Shown here in pieces: positions 18,513 to 28,193 of a DNA stretch of 41,566 bases. The notes beneath the pieces are model-generated. The model was given only the letters and a program-made list of their open reading frames with translations. It was not told where the DNA came from and made no database searches. The stretch's first letter is position 1; every line of letters begins with the position of its first letter. The translations under genes and the position numbers were made by a program. Source of the stretch: Flavobacteriales bacterium (GTDB lineage Bacteria; Bacteroidota; Bacteroidia; Flavobacteriales; Flavobacteriaceae); contig WTIP01000003.1 of NCBI GenBank assembly GCA_011525195.1, forward strand, positions 1 to 41,566. Direction: 5' to 3'.

Positions 18513-20528
18513 GTGAGAAACCCCTTTTTAGCTGAATTTAAAACCCCACACCAGTCTGCTCCATTTAAAGCAATTAAAACCGAACATTATATTCCAGCTA
18601 TTGAGCAGGGCATAAAAACTGCTTTACAAGAAATAGAGGCCCTCCTTTCCCAAAAAGAGGCACCTACTTTTGCCAATACACTCGAAAAATTAGAAGACTG
18701 TGGAAAGCAGATTGGACGAACCTCCTCCCTACTTTTTAATTTAAACAGTGCTGAGACCAGTAAATCTCTCCAACAGATCACCCAACAAGCAGCGCCCTTA
18801 TTGACCCAATTTCAAAATGATATCCGCCTCAATACACGTCTATTTGAGCGTATAGAAGCAGTCTATCAAAATGAAGACCGCAGTAAACTGACGGCAGAAC
18901 AAATTACACTACTTGAAAAAGAGTATAAAAGCTTTGTTCGCAATGGTGCAAAACTCCCTGCCTCTTCCAAAGAGAAATTAAGAGCCATTGATACAGAGCT
19001 TGCCCAACTTAGCTTACGTTTCGGCGAACATGTATTGGCGGATACCCAAGCGTTTCAACTGCATCTAGACAATAAAGCTGATTTGAAAGGATTACCTCCA
19101 ACGCTGATAGAAGCTGCAGCCCAAGAAGCCAAATCAAGAAAGCTTAAAGGGTGGGTTTTTACCCTAGATTATCCCAGCTATGTACCCTTTATGACTTATG
19201 CTGAAAATAGAGATTTGAGAAAAAAAATGAGTCTTGCTTTTGGACAAAGAGGCTTTCAGGACAATGCTCAAAATAATAGTGCCATAATTTTATCTATTGT
19301 AAAACTTCGCAAAGCAAGGGCTGAACTTTTGGGATACGATTCACATGCCGCTTTTGTTTTGGAGGAACGCATGGCGCAAACTGAAGACCAAGTAGCTGCT
19401 TTTTTGAATGACCTAGCAGCAAAAGCTAAACCAGCAGCAAAAAAAGAATGGGATACTCTTCAAGACTTTGCTCGCCATAATTTAGGTCTTGAGAAATTAG
19501 AGAAATGGGATACTGCTTATGCTTCTGAAAAACTGAAACAGCATATTTTAGATCTAGATGAGCAGGAGCTCAAGCCCTACTTCCCGCTAGATTATGTACT
19601 TCAAGGGCTTTTTACTATTGTGGGTAAACTCTATGGGTTACATTTTCGTAAAACAGATGAAGTGGATCCTTACCATCCAGAAGTTACTGTTTTTGAAGTC
19701 TATAAAGACGAGGCTTTTTACGCCCTGCTTTATACTGATTTTTTCCCACGTGCCGGAAAAAGAAGTGGGGCATGGATGACAAGTTATAAGTCACAATCCA
19801 AGACAGCGCGTCCCCATATTTCTATTGTATGTAATTTTTCTCGACCCACAGCTTCACAACCCGCCCTTTTAACTTTTCAAGAAGTTACTACTCTTTTCCA
19901 TGAATTTGGGCATGCCCTTCATGGCATATTGGCCAATACTACCTATAGTTCGCTCAGCGGAACAAGTGTTTGCTGGGATTTTGTAGAACTCCCCTCTCAA
20001 ATTATGGAAAACTGGTGTTATCAGCCAGACGCTTTATCCCTATTTGCTAAACATTACAAAACAGGAGCAGCTCTGCCCCCTGAGATGATAGAAAAAATAA
20101 AAAAAACAGCCTACTTCCAACAAGGAATGCAAACCCTTAGGCAGCTCAGTTTTGGTTATTTAGACCTGTCTTATCACACTAAAAAAGCAGATCAAATTCA
20201 AGCAGTCAAAGCGCATGAAAGGGAACAAATTTCAGAACTCCAATTTACGGAAGAAGCAAAAGAAAATTGCGTGAGTACGGCCTTTTCCCATATTTTTCAA
20301 GGGGGCTACGCGGCGGGGTATTACAGCTATAAATGGGCCGAAGTTTTAGATGCCGATGCCTTTGAATTATTTTTAGAAAAAGGACTTTTTGATTCCCAAA
20401 CAGCAACTTCTTTTTTAGAAAATATACTCTCTAAAGGGGGAACAGAACACCCCATGATACTCTATAAAAGATTTCGAGGAAAAGCGCCCGATCCCGCTGC
20501 CCTATTAAGAAGGGCTGGACTTATTTGA
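18513..20528 (+). CDS. M3-family metallopeptidase (oligopeptidase A/Dcp-like)
   Basis: HEFGHALHG zinc motif, NPFLAEFKTPHQSAPF N-terminus, GYYSYKWAEVLDADAFE. Confidence 0.95.
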   Translation: MRNPFLAEFKTPHQSAPFKAIKTEHYIPAIEQGIKTALQEIEALLSQKEAPTFANTLEKLEDCGKQIGRTSSLLFNLNSAETSKSLQQITQQAAPLLTQFQNDIRLNTRLFERIEAVYQNEDRSKLTAEQITLLEKEYKSFVRNGAKLPASSKEKLRAIDTELAQLSLRFGEHVLADTQAFQLHLDNKADLKGLPPTLIEAAAQEAKSRKLKGWVFTLDYPSYVPFMTYAENRDLRKKMSLAFGQRGFQDNAQNNSAIILSIVKLRKARAELLGYDSHAAFVLEERMAQTEDQVAAFLNDLAAKAKPAAKKEWDTLQDFARHNLGLEKLEKWDTAYASEKLKQHILDLDEQELKPYFPLDYVLQGLFTIVGKLYGLHFRKTDEVDPYHPEVTVFEVYKDEAFYALLYTDFFPRAGKRSGAWMTSYKSQSKTARPHISIVCNFSRPTASQPALLTFQEVTTLFHEFGHALHGILANTTYSSLSGTSVCWDFVELPSQIMENWCYQPDALSLFAKHYKTGAALPPEMIEKIKKTAYFQQGMQTLRQLSFGYLDLSYHTKKADQIQAVKAHEREQISELQFTEEAKENCVSTAFSHIFQGGYAAGYYSYKWAEVLDADAFELFLEKGLFDSQTATSFLENILSKGGTEHPMILYKRFRGKAPDPAALLRRAGLI

Positions 20529-20577
20529 TTTGGCGTAAAAATTTTATGTATTGATTTTTAAAAAAACTCCAAAGAAA

Positions 20578-20940
20578 TTAATCGGCCCAATTATTATATC
20601 CGCCTTGTAGCTCATATACTTTTTTAAAACCTAGGGCTTGCATACGGGCGGCGGCTTTGGCGCTTCGCCCCCCTACAGCACAGTAGATTAAGAAAGGCTG
20701 ATTGCGGTCTAAAGCATTTATCTGCGCTTCAAAATCTAGGGCATTATAGTCTATATTCACTGCCTTAGCGATATGACCCGAGGCATACTCCCCAGGGGTA
20801 CGTACATCGAGCAATGGGAGGTCTTGCAATAAAAGTTGTTTAAAAGTAGCTTGATTTACAGTTTCTATAACGGGTGTAGTACTTTGGGCACAAGAAACCA
20901 AAAAGAAAAGGCTGAGGCTTATTTTAATAAAGGTTTGCAT
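20578..20940 (-). CDS. rhodanese-like domain lipoprotein
   Basis: Lipobox FFLVSCAQS, DVRTPGEYASGHI, active-site loop CAVGGRSAKAA. Confidence 0.9.
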   Translation of the reverse strand: MQTFIKISLSLFFLVSCAQSTTPVIETVNQATFKQLLLQDLPLLDVRTPGEYASGHIAKAVNIDYNALDFEAQINALDRNQPFLIYCAVGGRSAKAAARMQALGFKKVYELQGGYNNWAD

Positions 20941-21065
20941 AAAATTTTTCTTTGATTTTTAAATATAGGAAAACTAGGAATTGGCATCGATAAGTAGGGT
21001 TATTAAAATCTAATAATAACACTAAATATGTCCTTGTTTCATTACACAAATTAAATTGAAAATAT

Positions 21066-21884
21066 TCAGAAAAAGAGAATTAAAGTAATACTTCCCCACC
21101 AAAATAGGGGAAGGCTTTCTACCCAAAAACGACTGTAGTAAAAAGACTGCTTCGGATGGCTTTTAAACAGCAAGACCCCTAAAATGAAAAATATCAGTAG
21201 AGTACTTCCTCCAAAAGGGGTCATTACACCCCCTGTAAAGCAAGAGAAAAGGGCGGCTATAACTAATAAAATCAGCCCTAGGATTTTGGTTTTTAACACG
21301 CCGAAACGTTGGGGTAAGGTTTGCAAATTGGGGGCATCGGTAGAAAGATCCCCGATCTCAAAGGGGAGTAAAGCCACAAAAATATATGTGCCCTGAATGC
21401 CACACAAGTACAAAAAGAGAAAGAAGTCAAATTGAGGGGCCAGTGCCAGCGGCATTCCTACAGTAAGACACAGCCAGCTAAGCACAACTAAATGTTGTTT
21501 CCAACCTTTTCTACTGCGCCAATTAGAAAGTTTTGAGTGGAAGGGCACTGTATAGGCCACTACTAAAAAACTACCTAGGATACTAATCAGTAAAACTTCA
21601 ATAGGCAGGCTAAAGAGTAGTGAAAAACTAACTAAAAAACTGCTGGCCGTAAGCAGCCTAATGGGAGTTATTTTCCAAGTGAAATTTTGATGCCTAAAAT
21701 CAGAGAAAAACTTAATAAAATTATAGGCCGAAAGGGCCGCAAAAAAAATAAATATTAACAACAGTTCTCCACCCTCTACCTCGGCCCTCACTAGAGTGAT
21801 TTTTGCTAAAGCCACTACTGCTAAAGCCACATGAATACTGGATTTAATATAAAAATTAAAAAGTTTTTTAAGGGTATTTCGCAC
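21066..21884 (-). CDS. polytopic membrane protein, UbiA-prenyltransferase-like architecture
   Basis: Many hydrophobic segments and a mid-region EIGDLSTDAPNLQTLPQRFGVLKTKILG resembling the second Asp-rich loop of UbiA-like proteins; family assignment tentative. Confidence 0.55.
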   Translation of the reverse strand: MRNTLKKLFNFYIKSSIHVALAVVALAKITLVRAEVEGGELLLIFIFFAALSAYNFIKFFSDFRHQNFTWKITPIRLLTASSFLVSFSLLFSLPIEVLLISILGSFLVVAYTVPFHSKLSNWRSRKGWKQHLVVLSWLCLTVGMPLALAPQFDFFLFLYLCGIQGTYIFVALLPFEIGDLSTDAPNLQTLPQRFGVLKTKILGLILLVIAALFSCFTGGVMTPFGGSTLLIFFILGVLLFKSHPKQSFYYSRFWVESLPLFWWGSITLILFF

Positions 21885-21980
21885 ACGTAAATATCGAAAC
21901 TTTAAGGGAGTTGGGTGTCTTTTTTTAAAAAGTTTTATTTGAAAGAAAAAAAGAGCTTTTAAAAATTGAGGGAGAACTGC

Positions 21981-21988
21981 TATTTTTG
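21981..21988 (+). promoter_or_regulatory. candidate -7 element (TATTTTTG) for gcvP
   Basis: Exact TAnnTTTG match 17 nt upstream of the ATG at 22006. Confidence 0.4.
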
Positions 21989-22005
21989 AGGTTTATAATG
22001 TGTTT

Positions 22006-24849
22006 ATGAGAACGGAAAAATTTGTTGAAAGACATATCGGACCTAATGAAGCGGAAATCGAAAAAATGTTGGGTCATATTGAAGCCCAAACCATAGAGGA
22101 ATTATTAGCCCAAACCCTTCCTGAGGCGATTCGTCTCAAACAACCCCTAAATTTAGCAGAGGGGATTAGTGAATACGCATTTTCGAAACACATACAAGCC
22201 CTAGGTAAAAAAAACAAATCCTTTTCTAATTTTATCGGCTTGGGTTACCATCCTGCCATTACCCCTGCAGTGATCCAAAGAAATATTTTAGAAAATCCAG
22301 GCTGGTATACGGCCTATACACCTTATCAAGCAGAAATTGCCCAGGGACGCCTTGAAGCGCTTTTTAACTTCCAAACGGTAGTCTGTGATCTTACGGGTAT
22401 GGAGCTAGCCAATGCCTCTCTACTAGACGAAAGTACAGCTGCAGCTGAGGCCATGACCATGCTCTTTGGTACGCGTTCGCGCACCCAAAAACAAAATAAG
22501 GCCCTTCAGTTTTTTGTAGATGAAGCCTTATTGCCACAAACACATTCCTTACTCGAAACAAGATCAAAGCCTTTGGGAATAGAACTTGTAGTTGGTAATG
22601 CTGAAAGCCATGAATTTTCTCCAGCCTATTTTGGTGCCATCTTCCAATACCCCGGAAAAAACGGTGCTATCCCTGATCTTAAAAAATGGATCACAAAAGC
22701 CCAAGCTTTTGAGCTTGCTACTGTAGTAGCTGCAGATTTAATGAGTTTAGTATTGCTCGAAAGTCCTGGCACATACGGTGCCGATGTAGTGGTGGGTACT
22801 ACCCAACGCTTTGGCATTCCCCTAGGTTATGGAGGTCCTCATGCTGCCTTTTTTGCTACAAAAAGCAGTTATAAACGCAATATTCCTGGACGAATTATCG
22901 GCCAGACGAAAGACCTCGATGAAAACCCTGCCTTACGCATGGCATTGCAAACACGCGAGCAACACATCAAGCGTGACCGCGCCACCTCTAATATTTGTAC
23001 TGCGCAAGTACTGCTGGCAGTTATGGCGGGTATGTATGCCGTTTACCACGGCCCTAAGGGATTAAAACACATCGCTCAAGGTATTCACAATAAAGCCAAG
23101 CAGCTCAATGCACGATTAAATCAGCTGGGCGTATCCCAAAAAAATGAGTTCTTTTTTGATACGCTCCAACTACAAGGAGATGCTCAGGAGATTAAAAAAC
23201 GTGCTGAAGCGGCACAGATGAATTTTTATTATCCCGATGCGCAGACCATCTGTATTTCTATCAATGAAACCACTACGGATGAGGAACTCAATCACATTGT
23301 TTCTGTTTTTGAAGCGGCACAAAATCAAAACCCTCCCGCTAAACCTACTAGTTTGGAGGCTCATTTACCCAAAGACCAAGAGCGGACCTCTGCATTTTTA
23401 ACGCATGCTATTTTCAATTCTTATCATTCGGAAACCGCTTTGATGCGTTATATCAAAAAACTAGAAAAGAAAGACCTCGCCCTCAACCATTCAATGATTT
23501 CTTTGGGCTCCTGTACCATGAAGCTCAATGCCGCTGCTGAGATGCTTCCTCTAAGCGATCCCAACTGGGGGGAGATTCACCCTTTTGTGCCTGAAGCGCA
23601 GGCTTTGGGGTATCATGAAATGTTAAACCAACTTACTACACAGCTCAATGAAATTACAGGTTTTGCTGCCACTTCTCTTCAGCCCAATTCTGGTGCCCAA
23701 GGAGAATATTCAGGCCTAATGGTCATTCGTGCCTATCATGAATCACGTGGGGAAAGTCATCGGAATATCTGCTTGATTCCTGCCTCCGCACATGGAACCA
23801 ACCCTGCTTCTGCAGTGATGGCGGGTATGGAGGTAGTGGTAACAAGGACGGATGATAAAGGTAATATTGATTGGGATGACCTAAGTGAAAAAGCTGCGTT
23901 GCACCAAGATCGACTTGCCGGTTTGATGATCACTTATCCGAGTACACACGGTGTTTTTGAGGCTAAAATCAAAGACATTACTGCCCTGATCCATCAATAT
24001 GGAGGTCAGGTTTATATGGATGGCGCCAATATGAATGCCCAGGTGGGGCTTACCAGTCCTGCGGCCATTGGTTCTGATGTATGCCACCTGAATCTCCACA
24101 AAACTTTTGCCATTCCTCATGGAGGGGGTGGTCCTGGCGTAGGCCCTATTTGTGTGGCAGCGCACCTTGCGCCTTTCCTTCCTGGCAATCCGCTTGTTAA
24201 AACAGGAGGGGAAAAGGCGATTACCGCTATTTCTGCTGCTCCTTATGGCTCAGCGCTCGCCTGCCTGATCTCTTATGGCTATATCAAAATGCTAGGAGGC
24301 TCTGGACTTCAAAAGGCGACCGAAATTGCGATACTCAATGCCAACTATATCCAAAAAAGATTGAAGGGTGCTTATGAGATTCTTTATACCGGTGCGCAAG
24401 GAAGGGCTGCTCATGAACTTATTATCGATTGCCGTCCCTTTAAAGAATTTGGAATAGAAGTCACCGATATTGCAAAAAGGCTAATGGATTATGGTTTTCA
24501 TGCGCCCACTGTTTCTTTTCCAGTTGCGGGTACCATGATGATTGAACCTACAGAAAGTGAAAATTTAGCAGAATTGGATCGTTTTTGTGAGGCCATGATT
24601 TCTATCCGTATGGAAATTGCCTCTGAAAATCCAGAAGATCACGCCTTACTCAAAAATGCACCCCATACTTTAGCAATGGTAACTTCAGATCAATGGGATT
24701 TTCCGTACTCGCGTCAGAAGGCAGCTTACCCCTTAGGGTTTGTCTACGAAAATAAATTTTGGCCCACTGTTCGTCGTGTAGATGAAGCCTATGGAGACCG
24801 TAATTTAGTCTGCAGTTGCGCGCCCATAGAATCCTATGTAAATATCTAA
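22006..24849 (+). CDS. gcvP: glycine dehydrogenase (aminomethyl-transferring), P protein; ATG at 22006 preferred over GTG at 22000
   Basis: FVERHIGPNEAEI start, GLGYHPAITPAVI, LHKTFAIPHGGGGPGVGPI PLP-lysine region, C-terminal RRVDEAYGDRNLVCSCAP. Confidence 0.98.
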   Translation: MRTEKFVERHIGPNEAEIEKMLGHIEAQTIEELLAQTLPEAIRLKQPLNLAEGISEYAFSKHIQALGKKNKSFSNFIGLGYHPAITPAVIQRNILENPGWYTAYTPYQAEIAQGRLEALFNFQTVVCDLTGMELANASLLDESTAAAEAMTMLFGTRSRTQKQNKALQFFVDEALLPQTHSLLETRSKPLGIELVVGNAESHEFSPAYFGAIFQYPGKNGAIPDLKKWITKAQAFELATVVAADLMSLVLLESPGTYGADVVVGTTQRFGIPLGYGGPHAAFFATKSSYKRNIPGRIIGQTKDLDENPALRMALQTREQHIKRDRATSNICTAQVLLAVMAGMYAVYHGPKGLKHIAQGIHNKAKQLNARLNQLGVSQKNEFFFDTLQLQGDAQEIKKRAEAAQMNFYYPDAQTICISINETTTDEELNHIVSVFEAAQNQNPPAKPTSLEAHLPKDQERTSAFLTHAIFNSYHSETALMRYIKKLEKKDLALNHSMISLGSCTMKLNAAAEMLPLSDPNWGEIHPFVPEAQALGYHEMLNQLTTQLNEITGFAATSLQPNSGAQGEYSGLMVIRAYHESRGESHRNICLIPASAHGTNPASAVMAGMEVVVTRTDDKGNIDWDDLSEKAALHQDRLAGLMITYPSTHGVFEAKIKDITALIHQYGGQVYMDGANMNAQVGLTSPAAIGSDVCHLNLHKTFAIPHGGGGPGVGPICVAAHLAPFLPGNPLVKTGGEKAITAISAAPYGSALACLISYGYIKMLGGSGLQKATEIAILNANYIQKRLKGAYEILYTGAQGRAAHELIIDCRPFKEFGIEVTDIAKRLMDYGFHAPTVSFPVAGTMMIEPTESENLAELDRFCEAMISIRMEIASENPEDHALLKNAPHTLAMVTSDQWDFPYSRQKAAYPLGFVYENKFWPTVRRVDEAYGDRNLVCSCAPIESYVNI

Positions 24850-24932
24850 TTTTCAGTTACTTAAAAATTTATTAGCGAGGGAATACTTGCGTAATTTTTA
24901 CTTTAGGCTTCGTAGCCTTTTTTTGCTTTTTA

Positions 24933-24962
24933 TTGAAGGTGCTGATGAATCGCGTATTTTTG
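24933..24962 (+). promoter_or_regulatory. Bacteroidota-type promoter TTG-N19-TATTTTTG for the KAS III-like gene
   Basis: TTG at 24933-24935, 19-nt spacer, TATTTTTG at 24955-24962; ATG at 24971. Confidence 0.6.
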
Positions 24963-24970
24963 ATCTCAGG

Positions 24971-26029
24971 ATGACAACTATCAAAATTACAGGCAGCGGA
25001 AGTAGTATTCCAGATTTTATTCAGCCTAACGCGAGTTTTTCTAATAATACGTTTTACGATACAGAGGGGCAGCCCATTGCAAATCCCAATGAAGAGATTA
25101 TTGAAAAATTTAAAGCCATCACAGGGATTGAGGAGCGCCGGTATATTAGAGACGATCAAACCGTAGCAGAGATTGCTGTAGAGGCAGCTCAAAAAGCGAT
25201 TCAAGATGCCAAATTGGATGCCGAAACCCTTGATTATATCATTTTAGCACATAATGTGGGGGATATAAGTGTGCATTCAAATCAAGTTAATACCCTACCC
25301 AGTTTGGCTTCAAAAGTTAAAGCAGGCCTGGGTATTCAAAACCCTAATTGTGTAGCCTATGATATCCTTTTTGGGTGTCCAGGATGGGTGGAAGGTGTTA
25401 TACAAGCCCAAGCCTTTATCAAAGCGGAAATGGCCTCAAAATGTCTGGTAATTGGCGCCGACACGCTTTCCCGCGTATTGGATCAAAGCGATCGGGATTC
25501 GATGATTTACGCCGATGGTGCTGGGGCCGTAGTAGTAGAAAAAACAACGGGTGAAGCTGGACTATTGGCGCATAAAACGGTAACCTATACCGCTAATGGT
25601 GAGGCTAATTTTATTTTTTATGGCCCCTCAAATGCCACAGGCGAGGGAACAAAATATATTAAAATGTTTGGCCGAAAAGTTTATGAATTTGCACTCAGCC
25701 ATGTACCCCAAGCAATTAAAGCGTGTCTGGATGCTTCAGGCGAATGCATAGATGAAGTAAAGAAAATCTTTATCCATCAGGCCAACCTTAAAATGGACGA
25801 TGCCATAATCAAGCGCTTATACCGACTTTATAAAAAACCGATGCCTGAGGGTGTACTTCCAATGAATATCCAAGAATTCGGTAATAGTTCTGTGGCCACT
25901 GTGCCCACCCTCTTTGACTTGATCCGTAAGAAAAACTACGGCGGCCATAGCATGCAGGCGGGTGACTTGATCATTTTTGCCTCTGTAGGTGCGGGTATGA
26001 ATATCAACGCCATCACTTATAGAATGTAG
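24971..26029 (+). CDS. 3-oxoacyl-ACP synthase III-like (FabH family); start moved from 24887 to 24971
   Basis: Catalytic Cys region DILFGCPGW, IHQANLKMDDA, FGNSSVATVPTL, C-terminal GAGMNINAITYRM. Confidence 0.9.
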   Translation: MTTIKITGSGSSIPDFIQPNASFSNNTFYDTEGQPIANPNEEIIEKFKAITGIEERRYIRDDQTVAEIAVEAAQKAIQDAKLDAETLDYIILAHNVGDISVHSNQVNTLPSLASKVKAGLGIQNPNCVAYDILFGCPGWVEGVIQAQAFIKAEMASKCLVIGADTLSRVLDQSDRDSMIYADGAGAVVVEKTTGEAGLLAHKTVTYTANGEANFIFYGPSNATGEGTKYIKMFGRKVYEFALSHVPQAIKACLDASGECIDEVKKIFIHQANLKMDDAIIKRLYRLYKKPMPEGVLPMNIQEFGNSSVATVPTLFDLIRKKNYGGHSMQAGDLIIFASVGAGMNINAITYRM

Positions 26030-26070
26030 TATAAAAAGTACTACTCCCAATTTTTTTTAGTGAAAATTGC

Positions 26071-26078
26071 TACCTTTG
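26071..26078 (+). promoter_or_regulatory. candidate -7 element (TACCTTTG) for the MlaE-like gene
   Basis: Exact TAnnTTTG match 7 nt upstream of the ATG at 26086. Confidence 0.4.
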
Positions 26079-26085
26079 GAAGGGT

Positions 26086-26823
26086 ATGAAAGTCCTCTCT
26101 AAAATTGGTCAATATTTCCTGATGCTAAAAAGTGTTTTTGGGAAATTCACCAAATGGAAAATCCTTAAACAGTTGATATTAAAAGAGATCGACACCCTTA
26201 TTATCGGGTCTTTAGGGATTGTTGCTTTTATCTCCTTTTTTGTGGGGGGCGTAGTGGCAATACAAACAGCTCTGAATCTTGAAAATCCCTTGCTTCCAAA
26301 AGATCTAATTGGTTTCGCCACCCGACAGTCGGTTATTCTTGAATTTGCTCCCACATTTATCTCTATAATTATGGCGGGTAAAGTAGGCTCTTATATCACC
26401 TCAAGTATTGGAACTATGAGGGTGACTGAACAAATTGATGCGCTTGAAGTAATGGGAATAAACACCTATAACTATCTTATCTTCCCTAAAATTATCGCAT
26501 TACTGCTATACCCACTAGTGATCTGCCTTTCTATGTTTTTAGGTGTTTTTGGGGGCTATATTGCCTGTGTTTATGGGGGGTTTTCTTCAAGTGCTGAATT
26601 CATTCAAGGCATTCAGTTAGATTTTATACCCTTTCACATCACTTATGCCTTTATAAAAACGGCTTTTTTCTCCTTTATTCTTGCGACTATTCCCTCTTAT
26701 CACGGTTATTATATGACGGGTGGAGCACTAGAAGTAGGAAAGGCAAGTACTGTTTCTTTTGTCTGGACCAGTGTGGTTATTATCTTAGTCAATTATCTTA
26801 TCACCCAAATGCTACTTACCTAA
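26086..26823 (+). CDS. MlaE-family ABC transporter permease
   Basis: GGVVAIQTALNL, APTFISIIMAGKVGSYITSSIGTMRVTEQIDALEVMGIN (MlaE family signature). Confidence 0.93.
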   Translation: MKVLSKIGQYFLMLKSVFGKFTKWKILKQLILKEIDTLIIGSLGIVAFISFFVGGVVAIQTALNLENPLLPKDLIGFATRQSVILEFAPTFISIIMAGKVGSYITSSIGTMRVTEQIDALEVMGINTYNYLIFPKIIALLLYPLVICLSMFLGVFGGYIACVYGGFSSSAEFIQGIQLDFIPFHITYAFIKTAFFSFILATIPSYHGYYMTGGALEVGKASTVSFVWTSVVIILVNYLITQMLLT

Positions 26824-27591
26824 ATGATCGAAGTTCAAAATTTAAAAAAATCTTTTGAAGGGGCGGAGGTCCTTAAGGGCATCTCTGCTGTTTTTGAAAA
26901 AGGAAAAACCAATTTAATAATTGGACAAAGTGGTTCGGGGAAGACTGTATTTTTAAAATGTCTACTCGGTTTATTTGAAGCCGATGAGGGTAAAATTCTT
27001 TTTGAAGGCAAAAGGCTAAAAAAAATGTCAGTTACAGAGCGTTCTGTCTTGCGTCAGGAAATGGGAATGGTCTTTCAGGGCAGTGCCCTTTTTGATTCAA
27101 TGACTGTTGAAGAAAATATTATGTTCCCCATGCAGATGTTTACGCAAAAAGCCGATGAAGAAATCCGTGAAAGAGCAAATATTGTAATCAAACGGGTAAA
27201 TCTTATTAATGCCAATGATAAATACCCAGACGAGATTTCTGGGGGAATGAAAAAAAGAGTAGCCATTGCACGAGCGATCGTAATGAACCCTAAATACCTG
27301 TTTTGTGATGAACCCAATTCGGGATTGGATCCCAAAACGGCGATCCTTATTGACAACCTTATCCAAGAGATCACGGAAGAATACAATATAACAACGGTTA
27401 TCAATACCCATGATATGAACTCGGTAATGGAAATAGGGGAAAAAATTGTTTTTTTACAAAATGGTCATAAAGCCTGGGAAGGCAGTAAGGAAGCCATCTT
27501 TAATACGGACAATGAAGCCGTCACCAATTTTGTTTACTCCTCGGACCTGTTCAAGAAAGTGCGTGAAGTGTATCATAAAGACGATCACTAA
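26824..27591 (+). CDS. ABC transporter ATP-binding protein, MlaF-type
   Basis: GQSGSGKTVFLKCLLG Walker A, EISGGMKKRVAIARAI signature, YLFCDEPNSGLDP Walker B; adjacent to MlaE-like permease. Confidence 0.94.
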   Translation: MIEVQNLKKSFEGAEVLKGISAVFEKGKTNLIIGQSGSGKTVFLKCLLGLFEADEGKILFEGKRLKKMSVTERSVLRQEMGMVFQGSALFDSMTVEENIMFPMQMFTQKADEEIRERANIVIKRVNLINANDKYPDEISGGMKKRVAIARAIVMNPKYLFCDEPNSGLDPKTAILIDNLIQEITEEYNITTVINTHDMNSVMEIGEKIVFLQNGHKAWEGSKEAIFNTDNEAVTNFVYSSDLFKKVREVYHKDDH

Positions 27592-27593
27592 CC

Positions 27594-28190
27594 TTAAGAC
27601 ACGGGCAGTACCTCTTCATGAGGACTAAAAAGATACCCTTTTCCTGTACGAAGTTCTTTACATTCAAAACGGGTTCTGCGTTTTTTGATTTTTATAAAAG
27701 CCCTCCCATTTTCCAATTCAAACTGTTGCCCATCTGCCAGTTCAAAGAGGGGGGTGGTAAGAGAGGGTGGATCAAATTTTTTTAGCGCCATAACCAAGGC
27801 AAAATCACGATCTGTACTCGCTTTAGGATTGCGAAGATGCCCAGCCAATAAGGCACATAGGGGTTCAGGAAAAATAGCGGTATGCAAAAAGGGAAGAAAC
27901 AGTGTTCGGTATGTTTTTTTCCATTCCGCACCGTGTGGTTTTAATCGAGAATGGGCAGTTTGGGAAACTTGATAATGGGCCAACTCATGAAGTAATGTAA
28001 TTAAGAATCGGTAAGGATTTGAGGTTTTATTGAGGGTAATTAATGCGGTACCTCTGGGGTTTAATCTAAAATCACCGTGTTTAGTTACTCTTTTTTTGGT
28101 GATTTTAATCGCCACATCCTGGGACTGTAACAATTGTTGGATCCCTGTTCTTGCGGCTTGGGGAATATAAGATAAGACCTCTTCCATCAC
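27594..28190 (-). CDS. SprT-like zinc protease-domain protein
   Basis: LITLLHELAHYQV HExxH motif, HGAEWKKTYRTLF. Confidence 0.85.
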   Translation of the reverse strand: MMEEVLSYIPQAARTGIQQLLQSQDVAIKITKKRVTKHGDFRLNPRGTALITLNKTSNPYRFLITLLHELAHYQVSQTAHSRLKPHGAEWKKTYRTLFLPFLHTAIFPEPLCALLAGHLRNPKASTDRDFALVMALKKFDPPSLTTPLFELADGQQFELENGRAFIKIKKRRTRFECKELRTGKGYLFSPHEEVLPVS

Positions 28191-28193
28191 AGA

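Noticed and set aside
23881-24165. 94-aa minus-strand ORF inside gcvP
   Set aside because: Shadow ORF within a full-length, highly conserved CDS.
24872-25204. 110-aa minus-strand ORF opposite the FabH-like gene
   Set aside because: Overlaps a conserved enzyme on the other strand; composition looks like an antisense artefact.
27075-27411. Two overlapping minus-strand ORFs (109 and 104 aa) within the MlaF-like ATPase gene
   Set aside because: Mutually overlapping shadows of a confident ABC ATPase frame.
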